The position numbers and the translations under genes are program-made. Of a stretch of 14,141 bases of DNA, positions 11,962 to 14,141 are shown piece after piece. The notes beneath the pieces are model-generated. The model was not told the origin of the DNA and did no database searches. It saw only the letters and a program-made list of their open reading frames with translations. Source of the stretch: CAZCAQ01 sp964540135 (GTDB lineage Bacteria > Patescibacteriota > WWE3 > UBA101185 > UBA10185); assembly GCA_964540135.1 (NCBI GenBank), contig CAZILK010000019.1, forward strand, positions 1 through 14,141, given 5' to 3'. The first letter of the stretch is position 1. Each line of letters starts with the position of its first letter.

Positions 11962-14141
11962 ATGCCTTTTGCGAATACAGATTCAGAGCGGAAATTTAAA
12001 AAAGGCTCTTCTTCTATAGTAATCTATACCCTGCACTATCCGCTCCTAATCCTACTTGTAATAGTTGCGGTAATGGTAGTGGGAAAGCAAGTCACAGCTT
12101 CTAACGCTAGTGTGGAAGGTGCAAAAAGCACTACAACGTTCAACTTAGATATAGGAAGAGATCAAATCGCAAGTAACAGGATTGCACCGGTGGAGAAAAT
12201 TCTAGTCGCTACAATAAACTATGATATGAACTCCAAGACACCTATAAAGATTACGGATGCACAGGTAAAAAACGGCTATTTTTCGATAAACCGTAGCTTT
12301 ACGGATAACTATGTAATGCAGTTGGTATCGTCTGATGGGCGTGTGCTTGAGAAGAAAGCATTTATTATACCCAATAGGATAACCGAGACACTGCATATTA
12401 AGCCGGCACAAGGCTTGACAGAAGTACTAATGCCTAAAATAGACTTTGCTCAGTCACTTAAGTGGAGTGCGAATGCTAAAAGACTCCAGATAGTAGACTC
12501 AACGGGAGCAATAGTTACAGAATACGACCTTGCTAATGTTAAGCAATTTAACAATCCCCCTAGTTTTAAAACTATGCAAACAGAAAAACTGGAAGCTTTA
12601 CTAAACACACAACCTTCAGAAAACCAGGATAGTGATACACAAGATAAAGTAGATATTGTTTTTATTGGAGATGATTATTTAACGGAAAGCGACCTGGTAG
12701 GTTTTCACGATGAAGTAGCTGGCTACATAAATGTCCTATTTAATTACGAGCCCTTCAAGACAAGAGCATCGCAGTTTGCTTTTCACATAGTAGATAGCAC
12801 GGCTGATCTCGGTTGCGGTTCAAACTATTGGAATGCGCAATTTCTTACCTGCGATAGCGATGCGGCATACCAGACTGCAACAAACGCCAGTGTTCCACTT
12901 GATAAGTTGGTTATCGTGTACAATACTACTCAATATTTTAGAGCAAATGCCACGGTTGGGCCGGTGGGAGCTACAATTGATTGTTGTATTCGTATACCCT
13001 CCTCAGCAGATAGCACGGTATTTGTACACGAACTTGGTCATTTATTAGGCAATCTGGATGACGAATATCTCATTTCTAATACAGATAACGAAAACCCAAG
13101 CAATACAATAAATCGCGTAAATTGTTACGCAGGTAATGCCACTATCTCTCCTCCACCTGCATGGGACAGCTTAGTGGGACAACGAGATTATGACCAGAGA
13201 TGTCTTTACCCAAATTGGTACAAGACTAGTGTTAATAGCATGATGGAGACGGTTGGTCCTTTTTTTAACAGTGTTTCACAAGAATCTTTAAATGACTATA
13301 TTGATTTGTATGCTGGAAGTTTAATTGACGATGTTCCTCCAACAGGAACTATGCTTTCTCCTACAAGTGGAAGTTCAGCAGGCTACATAGTTGATTTTAA
13401 GCACTCATTCTCCGATGATAACGGTATAGCTAAAATTCAGTTATGGCGTGACGGTGTTTTTATTTATACGGACTATAATCTTAACCCTGATAGCCGATTT
13501 GCTTGGCCGATAGTGGACGAAACAATAGGGATGCATACATATCAGCTTAAAGCATTTGATGTTAAAGGTAATGTTCTTGAGACACAACCCGCAGTTGTTG
13601 AGATAAAAGCAAAGAATGATACTACTCCTCCGTCACCAACTATATTAGAGCCAAAAAGAGATCAGCAAGTTTCTGGCATCGTGGAGATAAAAGCAAATGC
13701 TACTGATAACTATGGTTATATCTCAACAGTAACTTTTTCTATAGATGGCCAGTACATCGGCAGAGATAATACTAGCCCATACAGCTTTTTGTGGGACACT
13801 ACCGGAGTAAGTCTCGGAAATCATAGCATAACGGTCAGAGCATTTGATTTAGCTTCAAATTCTGGAACAAGATCAATCCCTGTAAAAGTGGTACAGCCGA
13901 AAGAAACTATTCCTCCTGTTGTTTTAATAGACAAGCCACTCAACAATACTCAGGTAACAAACACTAAGGCAGTCAGTATTCTTGCCTACGCAACAGACAA
14001 TGTTAAAGTCAGAACCATGAAAGTTTTTGTTAACAATAAGAGTATAAAGACCTGTACCGGTAGCACCGTCTGTAAAGTCTCAACGGCAGTATCTAATTTA
14101 AGTGTTGGTGAAAATGAAATAAAAGTGACTGCCCAGGACCC
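11962..14141 (+). CDS. Membrane-anchored M64-type metalloprotease with Ig-like repeats, partial
   Basis: 726 codons are open from ATG 11962 to the window edge; the C-terminus lies outside. Residues about 19-41 are a hydrophobic anchor, after a short basic N-terminus. A beta-rich N-terminal region (50-190) leads into a metalloprotease domain beginning VDIVFIGDDYL (about 229) with HELGHLLGNLDDEY (356-369): His356, Glu357 and His360 are the zinc site, and the trailing DDEY is characteristic of family M64 (IgA peptidase). SMMETVGPFF further on fits the family's late Met motif. Three Ig-like (Big_9-type) domains follow, starting near 457, 552 and 648, the latter two with TTPP/TIPP. About a dozen cysteines, several in close pairs (GCG, DCC, TCTGSTVCK), imply extracellular disulfides. 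It is likely a surface protease; the target is unknown. Confidence 0.87.
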   Translation, partial: MPFANTDSERKFKKGSSSIVIYTLHYPLLILLVIVAVMVVGKQVTASNASVEGAKSTTTFNLDIGRDQIASNRIAPVEKILVATINYDMNSKTPIKITDAQVKNGYFSINRSFTDNYVMQLVSSDGRVLEKKAFIIPNRITETLHIKPAQGLTEVLMPKIDFAQSLKWSANAKRLQIVDSTGAIVTEYDLANVKQFNNPPSFKTMQTEKLEALLNTQPSENQDSDTQDKVDIVFIGDDYLTESDLVGFHDEVAGYINVLFNYEPFKTRASQFAFHIVDSTADLGCGSNYWNAQFLTCDSDAAYQTATNASVPLDKLVIVYNTTQYFRANATVGPVGATIDCCIRIPSSADSTVFVHELGHLLGNLDDEYLISNTDNENPSNTINRVNCYAGNATISPPPAWDSLVGQRDYDQRCLYPNWYKTSVNSMMETVGPFFNSVSQESLNDYIDLYAGSLIDDVPPTGTMLSPTSGSSAGYIVDFKHSFSDDNGIAKIQLWRDGVFIYTDYNLNPDSRFAWPIVDETIGMHTYQLKAFDVKGNVLETQPAVVEIKAKNDTTPPSPTILEPKRDQQVSGIVEIKANATDNYGYISTVTFSIDGQYIGRDNTSPYSFLWDTTGVSLGNHSITVRAFDLASNSGTRSIPVKVVQPKETIPPVVLIDKPLNNTQVTNTKAVSILAYATDNVKVRTMKVFVNNKSIKTCTGSTVCKVSTAVSNLSVGENEIKVTAQD

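Noticed and set aside
12202..12411. Minus-strand 69-aa frame and the 12833-13048 plus-strand frame
   Set aside because: Both are out-of-frame shadows of the M64 protease gene, which is open through both.

Overview
The window is AT-rich bacterial DNA with tightly packed genes. TGA is used as a stop (abiEi, nrtR) and Trp is TGG, so the code is standard. No ribosomal, replication or phylogenetic marker gene is present, so taxonomy is inference. Salvage-only NAD supply, small proteins, large secreted Asp/Cys-rich proteins and many apparently leaderless genes would suit a reduced-genome lineage such as a Patescibacteria/CPR member, but this is not proven.

Layout. 1-818 (-): 5' part of a membrane-anchored protein with calcium-binding DxDxDG repeats, running off the left edge. 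1009-2395 (+): an AbiEi/AbiEii type IV toxin-antitoxin pair behind a near-perfect 15-bp inverted repeat that abuts the start codon. 2481-3122 (-): a VanX/DdpX-like D-Ala-D-Ala dipeptidase. 3365-5012 (-): pnuC then nadR, a two-gene nicotinamide riboside to NAD route. 5110-5772 (+): a divergent NrtR-type Nudix regulator whose -35 box overlaps that of pnuC inside one inverted repeat. 5773-6158: no intact gene; it holds a decayed copy of the 3' end of an inositol-monophosphatase-like gene. 6159-7298 (-): an AAA_14/DUF4143 ATPase. 7395-10598 (-): a redox cluster of a membrane-anchored WCPTC thioredoxin, a DipZ-like CcdA/thioredoxin fusion and the intact IMPase-family gene. 10605-10784: a gene remnant ending in a tRNA-5'-half-like stretch. 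10787-11871 (-): DUF2000-like and HD-domain genes. 11962-14141 (+): a large membrane-anchored M64-type metalloprotease with Ig-like repeats, open at the right edge.

How they work together. PnuC imports nicotinamide riboside, NadR converts it to NMN and NAD, and NrtR probably represses the pair and itself. The extracellular part of the M64 protease is rich in cysteines, and the thioredoxin plus DipZ may service disulfides in such exported proteins (inference). The most striking cross-cutting signal is that five genes (nrtR, the AAA ATPase, the thioredoxin, DUF2000 and M64) have a -10 box only 6-7 nt before the start codon, so their mRNAs should be leaderless; pnuC instead has a normal leader with a Shine-Dalgarno. 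I found no intact tRNA, rRNA, CRISPR array, IS element or phage gene.
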